Positions 1 through 11,434 of a stretch of 41,318 nucleotides of DNA are shown here, one piece after another; the stretch's first letter is position 1; every line of letters begins with the position of its first letter. Below the pieces are notes generated by a model. It saw only the letters and a list, made by a program, of their open reading frames with translations. It had not been told where the DNA came from and searched no databases. The stretch comes from Tepidimonas charontis (lineage in GTDB: Bacteria > Pseudomonadota > Gammaproteobacteria > Burkholderiales > Burkholderiaceae_C): positions 1 to 41,318 of the forward strand of contig NZ_VJON01000024.1 in NCBI RefSeq assembly GCF_007556685.1, read 5' to 3'. The position numbers and the translations under genes were made by a program.

Positions 1-18
1 ATGCTTGCTCGTGGTCAT
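1..18 (-). CDS. start of an unidentified gene cut by the left edge
   Basis: Reading leftwards, ATG at 18-16 opens six codons (MTTSKH) before the window ends. A near-perfect Shine-Dalgarno (AAGGAGGG on the minus strand, 32-25) lies 6 nt upstream, which is better than that of most genes here. The product cannot be identified from six residues. Its place beside a truncated permease gene and at a contig edge would fit a transposase of an insertion sequence, since contigs often stop at such repeats; this is inference only. Confidence 0.35.
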
Positions 19-103
19 GGTTTGCCCTCCTTCAGGGTTCAAGGTCGATCTCGCAATCAACCTCTTACCATGACCACCCGCCCGCTTACTACCCCAGGCG
101 ATT

Positions 104-367
104 TTGCACACAAGTCAGCACACTACCGCCTCGGCCAAGCTGCTCAATACCACCTCCAACGTGGCGGCGGTGGCGCTGTTTGCCTGGAAAGGGCACGTGT
201 GGTGGCACTATGGGGCCGCGATGGCGCTGGCCAACGTGGCCGGCAGCCTGCTGGGCGCGCGCCTGGCGATCAAGCACGGGGCCGGCTTCGTGCGCGGGGT
301 GTTTTTGCTGGTGGTGACGGCGTTGATCGCCAAGACCGCCTGGGACGCCTACGGTGCCGTGCTTTGA
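104..367 (+). pseudogene. C-terminal fragment of a TauE/SafE (TSUP) permease
   Basis: The frame encodes about 87 residues that read like the C-terminal third of a TauE/SafE sulfite/anion exporter: a KLLNTTSNVAA segment, a Trp-rich loop, a GSLLGARLAIKHG segment and a last membrane helix ending in WDAYG. The family is usually about 250 residues, so two thirds are missing. The same frame has a TGA at 71-73, and the only possible start is a TTG at 104 with no clear ribosome site. It therefore looks like a decapitated remnant. It runs convergently into mrdA and overlaps its last 19 bases. What cut it, an insertion or an assembly join at about 75-105, is not visible. Confidence 0.7.
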
Positions 368-2322
368 ATGGGTGGCGGCCAGGGTACGTCGGCGATTCGG
401 CGCGGGGTGCCGATGGGAGCGGCGCTTTGGCCGCGCTGGGTGGCGGCGATGTCGTCTTCGCTCGGGTACAGGCCCAGCAGCAGATAGTCGAACACCCGGC
501 GCGCGATGGGGGCGGCGTGGGCGGCGCCAAAGCCGGCGTTTTCCACGATGACGGCCAGCGCGTAGCGCGGCGCCTCGGCGGGGGCGAAGGCCACGTATAG
601 GGAGTGGTCGCGTTGAAATTCAGCCAAGCGGCGTGCATCGTATTTTTCGCGCTGGCCGATGGTGACGGCTTGCGCCGTGCCGGTTTTGCCGCCGCTGCGG
701 TAGGGTGCGCCGGCAAAGGCGCGCGCCGAGGTGCCTTCGATGGGCACTGCCGCCATCGCCTCCAGCACCACCTGGATGTTTTCGGGGCGCAGCGCCAGCC
801 GCTGGCCCGCCGGTGGCACGCGCGTGGCGGGCGCCGCGGACTCGGCCCCGGGCGCTTGCGTGTCCATCACCACGTGCGGGGTGGGCCGCTGGCCACCGGC
901 GGCCAGCGTGGCCATCGCGGTGGCCAGCTGCAGCATCGTGAAGCTGTTGTAGCCTTGACCGATGCCCAGTGAAATCGTCTCACCCGGATGCCAGCGTTGC
1001 TGCTCGGCGCGGCGGTAAGTGGCGCGTTTCCAAGCCGGGCTCGGCAGCACACCACGCGCTTCGCCCGGCAGGTCGATGCCGGTGAGCTGGCCAAAGCCCA
1101 AAGGGGCCATGAAATCGTGGATGGCCTGCACCCCCATCTCATGCGCCAAGGTGTAGTAGTACACATTGCTGGACAGTACGATGCTGCGCCGCAGGTCCAC
1201 CGGGCCCAGGGCGGTCTCACCATGGCTGCGAAAGCGGTGATTGCCCAGGACCCAGTAGCCGGGGTCGTTGACGACGGTCTGCGGCGTGCGCAGACCCAGC
1301 TCCAGCGCCGCCAGCGCCATGAACGGCTTGTAGGTGGACCCGGGCGGATAGGTGCCGCGCAGCGCGCGGTTGAACAGCGGCCGCTCGGGCGCGTCGTTGA
1401 GGCTGCGCCAGGTGTCGGCGTCGATGCCATCGACGAACAGGTTGGGATCAAAACTCGGCATGCTCACCAGCGCCAGCACCTCGCCGCTGTGCACGTCCAG
1501 CGCCACCAGTGCGCCACGCCGCTGGCCGTACAGGCGCTCCACCAGATGCTGCAGCCGAATGTCCAGCGACAGGCGCACGGTCTCGCCCGGCTGCGGCGGC
1601 GTCATGTCCAGGCGGCGCACCGCCCGCCCCGTGGCCGACGTTTCCAGGCGCTCGAAGCCGGTGCGTCCATGCAAGCGCTCCTCCTGGGCCGCCTCCACGC
1701 CCAGTTTGCCGATGTGCGTGCTGCCGCGGTAGTTGGCCACGCGTTCCTCGGGCCAGTCTTCCATCGCCTCCCGATCGCGCTGGCTGATGCGGCCGATGTA
1801 GCCAATGACGTGCGCCGCGGTCGGCCCCAAAGGGTAACGCCGCTGTTGGCGCGCCTGGATGTCCACCCCAGGCAAAGCCCACAGGTGTGCGGCCACGCGT
1901 GCCATCTCGTCTTCGCTCAGCCGGGTTTTCAGCGGTATCGACTCGTGGCGCTTGGACTCGGCCAACAAGCGCCGGAAGCGCTGCAGGTCGCGCGGGGTCA
2001 GCGTCACCAGTTCGCCAAGTCGCTGCAGCGTTGCGTCCAGATCGGGCGTGCGCGCCGGCACGACCTCCAGCGCAAACACCGGCAGATTTTCCGCCAGCAC
2101 GATGCCGTGGCGGTCGACGATGCGCCCGCGCGGCGGCACGATGGGTACCACGGCGGTGCGGTTGCCCTCGGCTTGTTGCGTGTAGCGTTCGTGCTCGCGC
2201 ACCTGCAGATGCCAGGCCCGCAGCGCCAACAACGCCAGGGCTGCGACCACCGCCGCCAGCGCCAGCCAGGCGCGCCAGCGAAAGCGCACGATGCGCAGAT
2301 CGGTGTCGTGAACAGCGGCCAT
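349..2322 (-). CDS. mrdA: penicillin-binding protein 2 (peptidoglycan transpeptidase)
   Basis: Transpeptidase of the elongasome that cross-links lateral-wall peptidoglycan in the periplasm. The 657-aa product has one N-terminal membrane anchor (about 17-37), a dimerisation region with RGRIVDRHG near 65-73, and a penicillin-binding domain with all three active-site motifs: S329-T-Y-K332, S384-S-N386 and K546-T-G548. Length is typical for PBP2. It is the last gene of mreB-mreC-mreD-mrdA, starting 10 bp after mreD, so co-expression is expected. The partner rodA, often next in related bacteria, does not follow; the TauE/SafE remnant lies there instead on the other strand. Confidence 0.97.
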   Translation of the reverse strand: MAAVHDTDLRIVRFRWRAWLALAAVVAALALLALRAWHLQVREHERYTQQAEGNRTAVVPIVPPRGRIVDRHGIVLAENLPVFALEVVPARTPDLDATLQRLGELVTLTPRDLQRFRRLLAESKRHESIPLKTRLSEDEMARVAAHLWALPGVDIQARQQRRYPLGPTAAHVIGYIGRISQRDREAMEDWPEERVANYRGSTHIGKLGVEAAQEERLHGRTGFERLETSATGRAVRRLDMTPPQPGETVRLSLDIRLQHLVERLYGQRRGALVALDVHSGEVLALVSMPSFDPNLFVDGIDADTWRSLNDAPERPLFNRALRGTYPPGSTYKPFMALAALELGLRTPQTVVNDPGYWVLGNHRFRSHGETALGPVDLRRSIVLSSNVYYYTLAHEMGVQAIHDFMAPLGFGQLTGIDLPGEARGVLPSPAWKRATYRRAEQQRWHPGETISLGIGQGYNSFTMLQLATAMATLAAGGQRPTPHVVMDTQAPGAESAAPATRVPPAGQRLALRPENIQVVLEAMAAVPIEGTSARAFAGAPYRSGGKTGTAQAVTIGQREKYDARRLAEFQRDHSLYVAFAPAEAPRYALAVIVENAGFGAAHAAPIARRVFDYLLLGLYPSEDDIAATQRGQSAAPIGTPRRIADVPWPPPIQSTAP

Positions 2323-2332
2323 CGGGCAACGC

Positions 2333-2857
2333 TCACAGTGGGCGCGTCTCGTCCGGGTCGGGCGCGCGGCGTTGCGGCGCCAGCAACACCCAGGTGGCGG
2401 GTGCCCACAGCAGGGCCGTCAACACCGGCGCCAACGCCAGCGCCAACGGTGGCTCGCCATGGCCGGCGAGCCACCGCACCAGGGCCTGTACCGCGGTGGC
2501 CACCAGAAACAGCGGCAGCACGTGCAAGGTCTGGCCACGCAGGCCAAACCACGGCACGCGCCGGTGCAAGGCCACGGCCAAATAGCCCATGATCGTGTAG
2601 GCCAATGCGTGCTGCCCCAACAGCACCCCTTGGTGCACGTCCACCAGCAAGCCTGCCACGAAGGCCACCCCCACGCCGATACGCAGCGGTTGGTGGATGG
2701 TCCAAAACACCAAGGTCAGCGCCATCCAGTCGGGCAGCCAAGGGGCCGCCGTGAGTTGCCCCTGGGCCATCTGCACGGCCAGTGCCGCCACCAGCGAGCC
2801 CCACACGAAGGCGGGGTTGGCCGGCAGCAGTAAGGTCTGTCCGCGAGGTAGCATCAT
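2333..2857 (-). CDS. mreD: rod shape-determining protein MreD
   Basis: Inner-membrane protein of the Rod complex that links MreC, PBP2 and RodA. The 174-aa sequence is almost entirely hydrophobic, with about five membrane segments and short Arg-rich loops. The AFVAGLLVDVHQG segment (about 65-77) is typical of the family. The start ATG overlaps the mreC stop by 4 bp (ATGA, 2854-2857), which indicates translational coupling. Sequence conservation in this family is weak, so the call leans partly on its position between mreC and mrdA, which is the standard order. Confidence 0.93.
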   Translation of the reverse strand: MMLPRGQTLLLPANPAFVWGSLVAALAVQMAQGQLTAAPWLPDWMALTLVFWTIHQPLRIGVGVAFVAGLLVDVHQGVLLGQHALAYTIMGYLAVALHRRVPWFGLRGQTLHVLPLFLVATAVQALVRWLAGHGEPPLALALAPVLTALLWAPATWVLLAPQRRAPDPDETRPL

Positions 2858-3744
2858 GGCCGGCTCTCTGGTGCCGGGGGTTGCCCGTCGGTGGACGGCA
2901 GGCGCAGTACCAGCACGTGCTGGGCGTCACCCACGCGTGCCGCCGGCTGTGCCTGAACGTCGGCGAATCCCTCGCCGCCAGCAGTGCCAACATGGCTGAT
3001 GGTGCCCACCGGTAGCCCCGGTGGGTACACACCGTCGAGCCCGCTGGTGACCAGCACGTCGCCCACCTCGGTGGGGGTGTGCAGGGGCACGAAGCGCAGC
3101 GCCAGCGCGGGCACCTCGCGTTGGCCCGTGCCATAGGCCAAATGGCGCTCGCCGGTGCGGGTATTGAGCACTGGCACCGCCAGTTGACGGTGGATCAGCA
3201 GCGTGACTTCGCTGGTGGCGGGGTACACACGGGTGACCTGCCCCAGCACGCCGAAGCCATCCAGCACCGGCGCCCCCAACGAGACCCCGTGTAGACGGCC
3301 ACGGTCGATCACCACGCCGGGTACATAAGGGTCGGGCAGCACATGCAAAACCTCGGCTGCCAGTGCCGTGGGTGCGCTGCGCTCGCGCAGTTGCAGCAAG
3401 CGCCGCAGCGCCCGATTTTCCTGCGCCAGGTATTCCACCAGGCCCGCCCGTTCGGCTTGCTGCATCAGCAAAGCGCGCGCTTCTTGCGCGTCGCGCTGGG
3501 CGGCCTCCAGTGTGGTGAAATAGTGTCCGGCCCACTGCAGCGCGCGCACCGGCTGCAGCACCACCCACTGCACCGGCGTCAGCGCCAGCGCCAGTGCGCT
3601 GCGCACAGGCGCGGCCCACTGCAGGCGGGCGTCCACCACCATCAGCAACACCGCCAAGGCGCTGAGCAACCACAATTTGGTGCGCGCCGGTGTGCCCTGC
3701 TTGAAGAAGGGCGGGGGGGTGCGATCGACGGTGCCCAGCGGCAT
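2854..3744 (-). CDS. mreC: rod shape-determining protein MreC
   Basis: Periplasmic scaffold of the elongasome that activates PBP2. The 296-aa product has a short cytoplasmic tail, a membrane anchor at about 23-45, a charged helical stretch at about 75-115 likely to form the coiled-coil dimer (LEAAQRDAQEARALL...LAQENRALRRLL), and a beta-rich domain with the family segments VVIDRGRLHGVSLGAPV and GLDGVYPPGLPVG. The C-terminal tail is Pro-rich. It follows mreB after 48 bp and overlaps mreD by 4 bp. Length is usual for the family. Confidence 0.96.
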   Translation of the reverse strand: MPLGTVDRTPPPFFKQGTPARTKLWLLSALAVLLMVVDARLQWAAPVRSALALALTPVQWVVLQPVRALQWAGHYFTTLEAAQRDAQEARALLMQQAERAGLVEYLAQENRALRRLLQLRERSAPTALAAEVLHVLPDPYVPGVVIDRGRLHGVSLGAPVLDGFGVLGQVTRVYPATSEVTLLIHRQLAVPVLNTRTGERHLAYGTGQREVPALALRFVPLHTPTEVGDVLVTSGLDGVYPPGLPVGTISHVGTAGGEGFADVQAQPAARVGDAQHVLVLRLPSTDGQPPAPESRP

Positions 3745-3792
3745 GGCAGTGCGCGCGGTTGCGGCCGGCGTGGCGCGGGGCCGAGCGGCGCC

Positions 3793-6788
<2,996 letters not shown>

Positions 6789-6792
6789 CCCC

Positions 6793-8295
6793 ATGAGCCA
6801 CGCATCGTTTCTCGTCCAGGGCTACGAGGTCGTCATCGGCTTCGAGACCCACGTGCAACTGTCCACGCGCAGCAAGATTTTCAGCCGCGCCGCCACCGCC
6901 TTCGGCGCCGCCCCCAACACCCAGGCCTGCGCGGTCGATTTGGCCCTGCCCGGCACCTTGCCGGTGATGAACCGCGCCGCCGTAGAGTGCGCCATTCGCT
7001 TCGGGCTGGCGGTGGGGGCCTACATCGCGCCGCGCAGCGTGTTCGCGCGCAAAAACTACTTCTACCCCGACCTGCCCAAGGGCTACCAGATCAGCCAGTA
7101 CGAAATCCCGGTGGTGCATGGCGGCGAGCTCGGCTTCTTTTTGGAGTGGGGCAAGGGGGCGGATACACAGCGCCTGTGGCGTACCGTGCGCCTGGTGCGC
7201 GCGCATCTGGAAGAAGACGCCGGCAAGAGCCTGCACGAAGACTTCCACGGCATGAGCGGCATCGACCTCAACCGTGCCGGCACCCCGCTGCTGGAGATCG
7301 TCACCGAGCCCGACATCCGCTCCAGCGCCGAGGCGGTGGCCTACGCCAAGGAACTGCACAAGCTCGTCACCTGGATCGGCATCTGCGACGGCAACATGCA
7401 GGAAGGCTCGTTTCGCTGCGACGCCAACGTCAGCGTGCGCCGGCCCGGCCAGCCCCTGGGTACCCGGCGTGAAATCAAAAACTTGAATTCATTCAAGTTC
7501 ATGCAGCAGGCCATCGACTACGAGGTGCGCTGGCAGATCGAGCAGTTGGAGGAGGGGCGCGCCATCGAGCAGGCCACGGTGCTGTTCGACCCTGACAGCG
7601 GCCAGACGCGCGCCATGCGCAGCAAAGAGGACGCCGCCGACTACCGCTACTTCCCCGATCCCGACCTGCCGCCGCTGGTCATTGCCCACGACTGGGTCGA
7701 GCGTGTGCGCACGACCTTGCCCGAGCTGCCGCGCGCCATGGCCCAGCGTTTCGTGCAACAGTATGGCTTGCCCGAGTATGATGCCGCCCTTCTCACGCAG
7801 TCCCCAGCCATGGCGGCCTACTTCGAGGCCACCGTGGCCGCAGGCGCCGCGCCGAAGGCGGCCAGCAATTGGATCATGGTGGAGCTGGCGCGGCGCCTCA
7901 ACGCCGCCGACCTGGGCATCGAGGCCTGCCCGGTGATCCCGCAGGCGCTGGCGGTGCTGCTGGGCCGCGTGGCCGACGGCACCGTCAGCCACGCCGCGGC
8001 CAAGCAGGTGTTCGATGCCTTGTGGGCCGAGGGGCCTGCCGCCGACCCCGCGGCCCAGGCGGCGCGCGTCGATGCCCTCATCGAGGCCAAGGGCCTCAAG
8101 CAAATGAACGACACCGGCGCACTGCAAGCCATCGTGGCGCAGGTGATTGCCGCCAACGAGAAAAACGTGGCCGAATACCGTGCCGGCAAGGAGAAAGCCC
8201 TCAATGCGCTGGTTGGCCAAGTGATGAAGGCCACCCAGGGCAAGGCCAATCCGCAGCAGGTCAACGAGCTGTTGCGCCGCGCGCTCGGTGGCTGA
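6793..8295 (+). CDS. gatB: Asp/Glu-tRNA(Asn/Gln) amidotransferase subunit B
   Basis: Kinase/transamidase subunit of GatCAB. The 500-aa product starts [21 protein letters not shown]-x-H in the GFETHVQL segment and the conserved blocks [41 protein letters not shown] and [12 protein letters not shown] are all present. A C-terminal helical GatB/YqeY tail (about 350-500) completes it. The ATG four bases after gatA gives the normal N-terminus; the open frame runs further upstream inside gatA but without family similarity. It converges on the DUF4124 gene, 30 bp away. Confidence 0.98.
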   Translation: MSHASFLVQGYEVVIGFETHVQLSTRSKIFSRAATAFGAAPNTQACAVDLALPGTLPVMNRAAVECAIRFGLAVGAYIAPRSVFARKNYFYPDLPKGYQISQYEIPVVHGGELGFFLEWGKGADTQRLWRTVRLVRAHLEEDAGKSLHEDFHGMSGIDLNRAGTPLLEIVTEPDIRSSAEAVAYAKELHKLVTWIGICDGNMQEGSFRCDANVSVRRPGQPLGTRREIKNLNSFKFMQQAIDYEVRWQIEQLEEGRAIEQATVLFDPDSGQTRAMRSKEDAADYRYFPDPDLPPLVIAHDWVERVRTTLPELPRAMAQRFVQQYGLPEYDAALLTQSPAMAAYFEATVAAGAAPKAASNWIMVELARRLNAADLGIEACPVIPQALAVLLGRVADGTVSHAAAKQVFDALWAEGPAADPAAQAARVDALIEAKGLKQMNDTGALQAIVAQVIAANEKNVAEYRAGKEKALNALVGQVMKATQGKANPQQVNELLRRALGG

Positions 8296-8325
8296 GCGCG
8301 GCGCCGGAGGCACAGCCGGGCGCGC

Positions 8326-9045
8326 CTAGCGCCGCTGCTGGGCGGTGTCGTTGCCGGCGTTCGTCGCCGCAGCGCTCCACAGCCGCTCCAAGGTGTGCCG
8401 CTCGGCCTCGAAGCGCTCGTCGATGCGGCGGCGCTCTCGCTGCAGGTCGGCAATGAACTGCGCCTGCTGCAGGCGCTGCTGGGCGTTTTGCGCCAGGCGC
8501 TGCTTCAGCGCGGCCGGCGCGCGGGCCGGGTCGCGTCGATAAAACGCCAGCTCCTCGTCGATGCGCTCGCGCTCGTGCTCCAGCGCTTGCGCGTAGGCCT
8601 GGGCGGCTTCCAGGGTCGATTGGACTTGCTGCAGGGCCGCCTCGTGCGCACGCTGGTGGGCTGTGGCATCCGGGTAGCGTTGCAGTAACAGCGATTCGCG
8701 TCGCCGCTCGTTCGCCTCACGCGTCGCTGCCACGGCTTGCTCCCGCTGGCGAGCTGCGGCGCGTTCGCGTTCCTCCGCCGAGGGCGGCGGGGTGATCACG
8801 CGGCGCACGGTGCCCGTTGGTCCCAGTTCGCGCTGCTCGCGGTCACTGCACTCGGGTATCGGCCGGTCGGACGACAGCAGTCGCCCTTGCGCATCGATGC
8901 AGGTATAAATGCCGCGGGTCGAGGGGGTCGTTTGCGCGCCCGCAGCGGCAGCGTGCAACGCCGTGACCGCAACGACGGCAACGCCCGCCAACAATCGGGC
9001 GCGGCGGCAGGTCACGATGGCCAGGGGTGTCCGAGGCAGGCACAT
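8326..9045 (-). CDS. DUF4124-domain envelope protein with long charged helix
   Basis: Probable exported protein of unknown function, 239 aa. An Arg-containing start and hydrophobic stretch (about 14-38, ending AAAAGAQTT) looks like a signal peptide. It is followed by a short DUF4124-like segment (GIYTCIDAQGRLLSSDRPIPEC) and then about 150 residues of Arg/Glu/Ala/Gln-rich helix (about 88-230), probably coiled coil. The ATG at 9045 gives the signal peptide; a GTG eleven codons later is an alternative, and neither has a strong ribosome site. It lies downstream of pyrE, 79 bp away, and converges on gatB. Family members are common near housekeeping genes in beta-proteobacteria, with no established role. 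Confidence 0.8.
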   Translation of the reverse strand: MCLPRTPLAIVTCRRARLLAGVAVVAVTALHAAAAGAQTTPSTRGIYTCIDAQGRLLSSDRPIPECSDREQRELGPTGTVRRVITPPPSAEERERAAARQREQAVAATREANERRRESLLLQRYPDATAHQRAHEAALQQVQSTLEAAQAYAQALEHERERIDEELAFYRRDPARAPAALKQRLAQNAQQRLQQAQFIADLQRERRRIDERFEAERHTLERLWSAAATNAGNDTAQQRR

Positions 9046-9124
9046 GGGCGATGTATGGTGCGACACGATGCCGAACGGCGCAGGCCACGAGGTGCGTCGG
9101 CCGCCTGCGGTGTGCGAGCCCCCC

Positions 9125-9829
9125 TTACGCCACCCCGTAGCGGGCGCGATAGGCCCACACTTGGGCTTTGTATGGCGCCAGCTCCGAATCGGCTTGTTGC
9201 TCCAGATAGTGCAGCAAATCGTCCAATTTGGCAATGGCGCATACCGCCAGGCCCAGCTCGCGCTGCACATACTGCACCGCGCTGTACGGCACGTCGCGCA
9301 CCGTGCCGTCGGGGCCGACTTCGGTGGCCATTTCCTGTCGGTCCAAGGCAATCGCCATCGCGTGCGGCGTGGCGCCGGCGCCACGGATGAGCGCGATCGA
9401 CTCGCGCGCCGCGGTGCCCGCGCTCATCACGTCGTCGATGATGAGCACCCGCCCGCGCAGCGGCGTGCCCACGAGTAGGCCCCCTTCGCCGTGGTCCTTG
9501 GCCTCTTTGCGGTTGAAGGCAAAGGGCGCATTGTGGCCGCGCCGCGCCAGTTCCACCGCCACCGCCGCCACCAGCGGAATACCCTTGTACGCCGGGCCAA
9601 ACAGCATATCGAAGGCGATGCCGCTGTGCAAAATGCGCTCGGCGTAGCACTGCGCCAGCTGGCCCAACTTGGCACCGTCGTCGAAGCCGCCGGCGTTGAA
9701 AAAATAGGGGCTCAGACGCCCCGCCTTGGTTTTGAACGTGCCAAAGCGCAGCACCCCAGCGTCCAGGGCAAACTGCACGAAGCGCTGCGCCAGCGCGTCG
9801 GACTCGGGGGCGGAGTGGGCAGATGACAT
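9125..9829 (-). CDS. pyrE: orotate phosphoribosyltransferase
   Basis: Makes OMP from orotate and PRPP in pyrimidine synthesis; cytoplasmic dimer. The 234-aa product has the PRPP-binding motif RVLIIDDVMSAGTA (127-140), the flexible catalytic loop RKEAKDHGEGG (about 107-117) and the GRLSPYFFNAG segment near 37-47. The start MSSAHSAPESDALAQRF gives a typical length; the open frame extends upstream only into unrelated sequence. A TACAAT hexamer lies about 38 bases before the start, inside a small inverted repeat (see the regulatory entry). The 152 bases up to crcB show nothing else. Confidence 0.97.
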   Translation of the reverse strand: MSSAHSAPESDALAQRFVQFALDAGVLRFGTFKTKAGRLSPYFFNAGGFDDGAKLGQLAQCYAERILHSGIAFDMLFGPAYKGIPLVAAVAVELARRGHNAPFAFNRKEAKDHGEGGLLVGTPLRGRVLIIDDVMSAGTAARESIALIRGAGATPHAMAIALDRQEMATEVGPDGTVRDVPYSAVQYVQRELGLAVCAIAKLDDLLHYLEQQADSELAPYKAQVWAYRARYGVA

Positions 9830-9860
9830 CGACGAAGGCAGGTGGCAAACCGAGCGTTGG

Positions 9861-9877
9861 GCCCCGATTGTAGGGGC
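9861..9877 (-). promoter_or_regulatory. candidate pyrE -10 inside a small dyad
   Basis: On the minus strand, CTACAAT (TACAAT at 9872-9867) is flanked by complementary GCCCC and GGGGC arms, so the -10-like hexamer sits in the loop of a 5-bp stem. A transcript starting about 7 bases downstream would leave a leader of about 30 nt before pyrE. No good -35 is visible at 17 bp. Similar CTACAATCGG strings precede trmB and dnaE in this window. Confidence 0.35.
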
Positions 9878-9981
9878 GCATCGCGCCGCGCCCCGGGCGG
9901 TTCTGCGCAGGCGTTGGACCTGCCGGGTGCTGTGGCTGCCATGGGCCCGCCCAGCGCTGCAGGAGCCGCGGGTCGTCGCAC

Positions 9982-10362
9982 TCAGGCGCGCAGCCAGGCC
10001 CAGGTGGCAAACCCCAAGGCCGTCAGCGCCAGCGACCCGCCCACGTGCAGGCCCATCGCCAGCAGGGCCCAGCCCAGACGGCCTTGTTGCAGGAGGCTGA
10101 CCACCTCCACCGAAAAACTGGAAAACGTCGTCAGCCCGCCCAGCAGGCCGGTCACCAAAAACAGTCGCCACACCGGCGCCACCTCGGGGTGGTGCAGCAG
10201 CGCGGCCACGACGACGCCGATTGCGTAGCCGCCCATCCAGTTGGCGGCCAGCGTGCCCAGCGGCAAATGGGGCAGCACGGCATTGAGCGCCAACCCCAAC
10301 CACCAACGCAACAAGGCACCGACGGCCGCGCCGCTGGCCACGGCAAGTATCGACGACATCAT
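9982..10362 (-). CDS. crcB: fluoride channel CrcB/FluC
   Basis: Dual-topology fluoride exporter in the inner membrane. The 126-aa product has four membrane helices, the GTLAANWMGGYAIG segment (Asn41 of the family GTxxxN pattern) and the pore block GLLGGLTTFSSFS (72-84) with the Phe/Ser residues that line the fluoride path. Two adjacent ATGs (10362, 10359) can start it. A GATAAT hexamer sits only 6 nt upstream and no ribosome site is seen, so the mRNA may be leaderless. No fluoride-riboswitch-like sequence was recognised in the 160 bases upstream, which otherwise show only GC-rich sequence. Confidence 0.94.
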   Translation of the reverse strand: MMSSILAVASGAAVGALLRWWLGLALNAVLPHLPLGTLAANWMGGYAIGVVVAALLHHPEVAPVWRLFLVTGLLGGLTTFSSFSVEVVSLLQQGRLGWALLAMGLHVGGSLALTALGFATWAWLRA

Positions 10363-10368
10363 GGGGCA

Positions 10369-10374
10369 ATTATC
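10369..10374 (-). promoter_or_regulatory. candidate -10 element directly before crcB
   Basis: GATAAT on the minus strand ends 6 nt before the crcB ATG at 10362. With normal promoter spacing, transcription would begin at or next to the start codon. No -35 match was found, so this rests on the hexamer and its position only. Confidence 0.25.
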
Positions 10375-10522
10375 GCCCGCTTGCGCGGCGCCGCGCCACG
10401 CATCCCCGCCCGCTGCGGCCGGTGCTCCGGCGGCGGCCGGTGTCCCATGCAGTGCCCGGGTCGCGCCGCTGGGTGCCGCTCGCGCGGGCTGCGCCCCAGC
10501 GCCGCTGTCGCGGGCCCCGTCG

Positions 10523-11434
10523 TCAGCCACCCACCACCCCGGCTGCCACGTGGCCAGCGGGCACGTGTTCGGCGGCGCTGGCGACGTGACGCGTCTGGTC
10601 GTCGAAAAAGAAGTCCGGCTCGAATTCGCGCAAAAACTCGCCCTTGGGCAGTCCGCCCAGAAACAGCGCTTCGTCCACCTCGATGCGCCAGTCCATCAGC
10701 GTGCGGATGGCGCGCTCGTGGGCCGGTGCGCTGCGCGCCGTCACCAGGGCGGTGCGGATGCGCATGGCCTCCGTCCCCTCCTGCTGCAAGCGGTGCAGCG
10801 CCTGCAGCAGCGGCTTGAACGGGCCGCCCGGCAGCGGCTGCGTCACCTTGCTGGCCTCGTGTGCCTGAAAGGCATCCAGCCCCTCGGCCTGAAAGACGCG
10901 CTCGGCCTCGTCGGAAAACAGCACCGCATCCCCGTCGAAGGCGATGCGCACCTCGTGCGGGTGGGCGTCCGAGGCGCGCTGGGCGTGTGGGTACACCTGC
11001 GCCGCGGGAAAGCCGGCTTGCAGCGCGGCGCGTACATCGTCCAGATTGGCCGACAGGAATAGGTTGGCACGCAACGGCCGCAGATAGCGCCAAGGCGGCG
11101 CCCCGCGCGTGAATACCCCGCGCAAGATGGGCAGCCCGTAGTGCGCCGCCGAGCGAAATACGCGCAGCCCCGACACCGGGTCGTTGCGCGACAGAATCAC
11201 CACCTCCACCCGCTGCGCCTGCGCGTCGTTGAAGCGCAGCAGCTTGTGCACCAACGAAAACGCCACCCCGGGGCCGGCGGGCTCATCCAGCCGCTGCAGC
11301 TGCAACTGCATGTACGCGCGGTCGTCGCCCTGCTCGAAGACACGGTTTTCCGCCTCGAAATCGAACAGGGCGCGCGAAGAAATGGCCACCACCAGGCGGT
11401 CTTGCAGCGCGGGCATCATCGAAAGCGGCTTCAC
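10523..11434 (-). CDS. cytosolic 5'-nucleotidase (PF06189 type)
   Basis: Probable nucleoside-5'-monophosphate phosphohydrolase of the family related to animal cN-I. The 303-aa product carries recognisable blocks: VVAISSRALFDFE (about 15-27), VVILSRNDPVSGLRVF (78-93), LFLSANLDDV (125-134), IAFDGDAVLFSDE (164-176) and GLPKGEFL...FEPDFFFDDQTRHV (261-284), the last two resembling acidic metal-binding and C-terminal HAD-like segments. Its ATG at 11434 overlaps the stop of the HEPN toxin gene by 4 bp (ATGA), and that toxin in turn overlaps its antitoxin gene by 4 bp. This places a nucleotide-degrading enzyme in one unit with a nucleotidyltransferase/RNase pair. A second ATG pair six codons in (MMPAL) could also start it. 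Confidence 0.88.
   Translation of the reverse strand: MKPLSMMPALQDRLVVAISSRALFDFEAENRVFEQGDDRAYMQLQLQRLDEPAGPGVAFSLVHKLLRFNDAQAQRVEVVILSRNDPVSGLRVFRSAAHYGLPILRGVFTRGAPPWRYLRPLRANLFLSANLDDVRAALQAGFPAAQVYPHAQRASDAHPHEVRIAFDGDAVLFSDEAERVFQAEGLDAFQAHEASKVTQPLPGGPFKPLLQALHRLQQEGTEAMRIRTALVTARSAPAHERAIRTLMDWRIEVDEALFLGGLPKGEFLREFEPDFFFDDQTRHVASAAEHVPAGHVAAGVVGG

Noticed and set aside
8296-8325. GC-rich dyad between gatB and the DUF4124 gene as a bidirectional terminator
   Set aside because: Pairing is patchy and no T-run is present on either strand.
10363-10522. Fluoride riboswitch upstream of crcB
   Set aside because: No recognisable conserved riboswitch core; the -10-like hexamer sits 6 nt from the ATG, leaving no room for a leader.
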